Source: an uncultured Pontibacter sp.
Lineage (GTDB): Bacteria; Bacteroidota; Bacteroidia; Cytophagales; Hymenobacteraceae
Assembly: GCA_947499125.1 (NCBI GenBank)
Contig: CANMMP010000007.1
Location: 1-64,000 of the forward strand
Direction: 5' to 3'
Length of the DNA stretch: 64,000 nt
The notes under the pieces are model-generated. The model did not search any database. It was given only the letters and a program-made list of their open reading frames with translations, and was not told the DNA's origin. Positions 62,670 through 64,000 of the stretch are shown here, in pieces (the first letter of the stretch is position 1; each line of letters starts with the position of its first letter). The position numbers and the translations under genes are program-made.

Positions 62670-64000
62670 ATGAGCAATTTCAGAATAGAACATGATTTTC
62701 TGGGAGAGAAAGAGATACCCAATGAGGCATATTACGGTATCCAAACCCTTCGCGCCCTCGAGAACTTTAATATAACCTGTATCCCGATATCTAAAGAGCC
62801 GCTGCTGATACAAGCTTTCGGATATGTAAAAAAAGCTGCTGCTCTGACTAACCAGGAATGTGGCGTACTGAAGCCTGAAAAAGCAGACGCAATCTGTAAG
62901 GCTTGTGACGAACTGATTGCCGGTAAGTATGTCGATCAGTTTGTAACAGACATGATACAGGGAGGCGCAGGAACTTCGGTGAATATGAATGTTAACGAAG
63001 TGATCGCGAACATAGGTCTGGAGATGTTGGGGTACGCAAAAGGCGACTATGACCACCTCCACCCAAATAACCACGTAAACTTCTCCCAGTCGACCAACGA
63101 TGCCTATCCTACTGCATTCAGATTAGCCTTATACATTAAGATCGGCCACTTTATAGAAGCACTCTCCAAACTCGAAAAAGCTTTTGACGCGAAGTCGGAG
63201 GAGTTTAAGACTGTGTTAAAAATGGGTCGAACGCAACTACAGGATGCTGTCCCTATGACATTGGGAGCGGAATTCCATGGCTTCTCCACCACCATAAAAG
63301 AAGATATACAACGCCTGGAAGAAGCCCGCCTATTGATATGTGAAATTAACATGGGTGCAACAGCAATTGGAACATCTATTAACGCACCTGAAGGTTATCC
63401 TCAAATTGTAACTAAGTATTTAAAAGACCTGACAGGTATACCGGTAGTTTTAGCTGAAGACCTGATTGAAGCGACCTGTGATACTGGAGCCTATGTGCAG
63501 TTGTCGGGTATACTTAAGCGAACAGCAGTTAAAGTATCCAAGATCTGTAATGATCTGCGATTATTGTCATCAGGGCCAAGAGCCGGCATAAACGAAATAA
63601 ACTTACCTCGTATGCAGCCGGGTTCATCTATAATGCCTGGTAAAGTAAATCCAGTTATTCCGGAGGTGGTGAATCAGACAGCTTATTATGTGATCGGCGC
63701 AGATGTAACTATAACTATGGCAGCTGAGGCAGGGCAGCTACAACTAAATGTAATGGAGCCAGTTATTGCTTTTAGTTTATTCTCGTCCCTGAGCTATATG
63801 ACGAACGCATGCCACACACTAACAGATAAATGTGTAGTAGGAATAACTGCTAATGAGGAGATCTGTAAGAATATGGTGATGAACAGTATTGGCATTGTTA
63901 CCTCACTAAATCCTATACTTGGATATGAAGCCGTATCTTCCATAGCCAAAGAAGCACTGAACACAGGTAAGTCTGTACATCAGATTACAGTTCTGGAAAG
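62670..64000 (+). CDS. aspA: aspartate ammonia-lyase, 3' end beyond window
   Basis: AspA reversibly converts aspartate to fumarate and ammonia. The frame opens at 62670 and stays open to the edge (443 codons), about 25 short of full length. It has FRIEHDFLGEKEIPNEAYYG, the SS-loop signature GSSIMPGKVNP (near residue 318), and GAGTSVNMNVNEVIAN. The family also includes fumarase C and adenylosuccinate lyase, but the N-terminal EHDFLGEKEIP and GLEMLGY segments favour AspA. Confidence 0.92.
   Translation, partial: MSNFRIEHDFLGEKEIPNEAYYGIQTLRALENFNITCIPISKEPLLIQAFGYVKKAAALTNQECGVLKPEKADAICKACDELIAGKYVDQFVTDMIQGGAGTSVNMNVNEVIANIGLEMLGYAKGDYDHLHPNNHVNFSQSTNDAYPTAFRLALYIKIGHFIEALSKLEKAFDAKSEEFKTVLKMGRTQLQDAVPMTLGAEFHGFSTTIKEDIQRLEEARLLICEINMGATAIGTSINAPEGYPQIVTKYLKDLTGIPVVLAEDLIEATCDTGAYVQLSGILKRTAVKVSKICNDLRLLSSGPRAGINEINLPRMQPGSSIMPGKVNPVIPEVVNQTAYYVIGADVTITMAAEAGQLQLNVMEPVIAFSLFSSLSYMTNACHTLTDKCVVGITANEEICKNMVMNSIGIVTSLNPILGYEAVSSIAKEALNTGKSVHQITVLE

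Overview
The window looks like a chromosomal segment of a Bacteroidota bacterium of the order Cytophagales, most like Hymenobacteraceae (Pontibacter and relatives). Supporting signs are TTG-N19-TAnnTTTG promoters, two proteins with type IX secretion (T9SS) sorting domains, a small THX ribosomal protein, a Wzi-type outer-membrane protein, outer-membrane beta-barrels starting MKK, and Bacteroidota-restricted families (DUF2480, probable DUF6150). The genus is inferred from style, not from a search. I see no transposase, phage gene or CRISPR array; apart from several dispersed palindromic repeats this is ordinary core-genome sequence.

Layout. 1-780: no protein gene. Three tandem minus-strand promoters and a boxA-like leader point left, so a 16S rRNA gene probably lies just off the left edge. 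0.8-4.4 kb (minus): rpmH, rnpA, an S41 protease, tsaB and DUF2480. 4.6-10.6 kb: M61 peptidase (+), PfkB-family sugar kinase, tRNA-His, dihydroorotase and a small nucleotidyltransferase pair of the AbiEii/MNT type. 10.7-13.4 kb: DEAD-box helicase, a 54-bp perfect palindrome, a membrane protein and upp. 13.6-19.2 kb: cell-surface polysaccharide genes (Wzi-like protein, family 2 glycosyltransferase, MsbA-like exporter, small membrane protein, gmhA). 19.3-24.8 kb: YifB ATPase, two beta-barrel proteins, M20 peptidase and plsY. 24.9-35.0 kb (minus): a 1599-residue exported protein of unknown function, prmA, a DUF6150-like protein, tpiA and uvrA. 35.5-39.6 kb: T9SS cargo protein, THX, and a carB that lacks the usual C-terminal allosteric domain.

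39.7-49.8 kb: hairpin-rich spacer, Xre regulator plus membrane partner, several small hypothetical proteins, an acyltransferase, DUF3616, PAP2, GNAT and CHRD proteins and a second S41 protease. 49.9-56.0 kb (minus): the complete 2-oxoglutarate dehydrogenase complex (odhA, odhB, lpdA); its E2 carries two nearly identical lipoyl domains. 56.5-64.0 kb (+): WYL-like protein, large T9SS protein, M28 lipoprotein peptidase, acidic lipoprotein, RNase D-like exonuclease, and aspA cut by the right edge.

The most unusual global signal is a large excess of the hexamers ACTATA/TATAGT and AGTATA/TATACT on both strands, in coding and non-coding DNA and at the feet of terminator hairpins. The best candidates for undescribed biology are this word family, the 1599-residue protein, the GGACAT hairpin cluster at 39.7 kb and the composite palindromic repeat at 8.1 and 51.4 kb.
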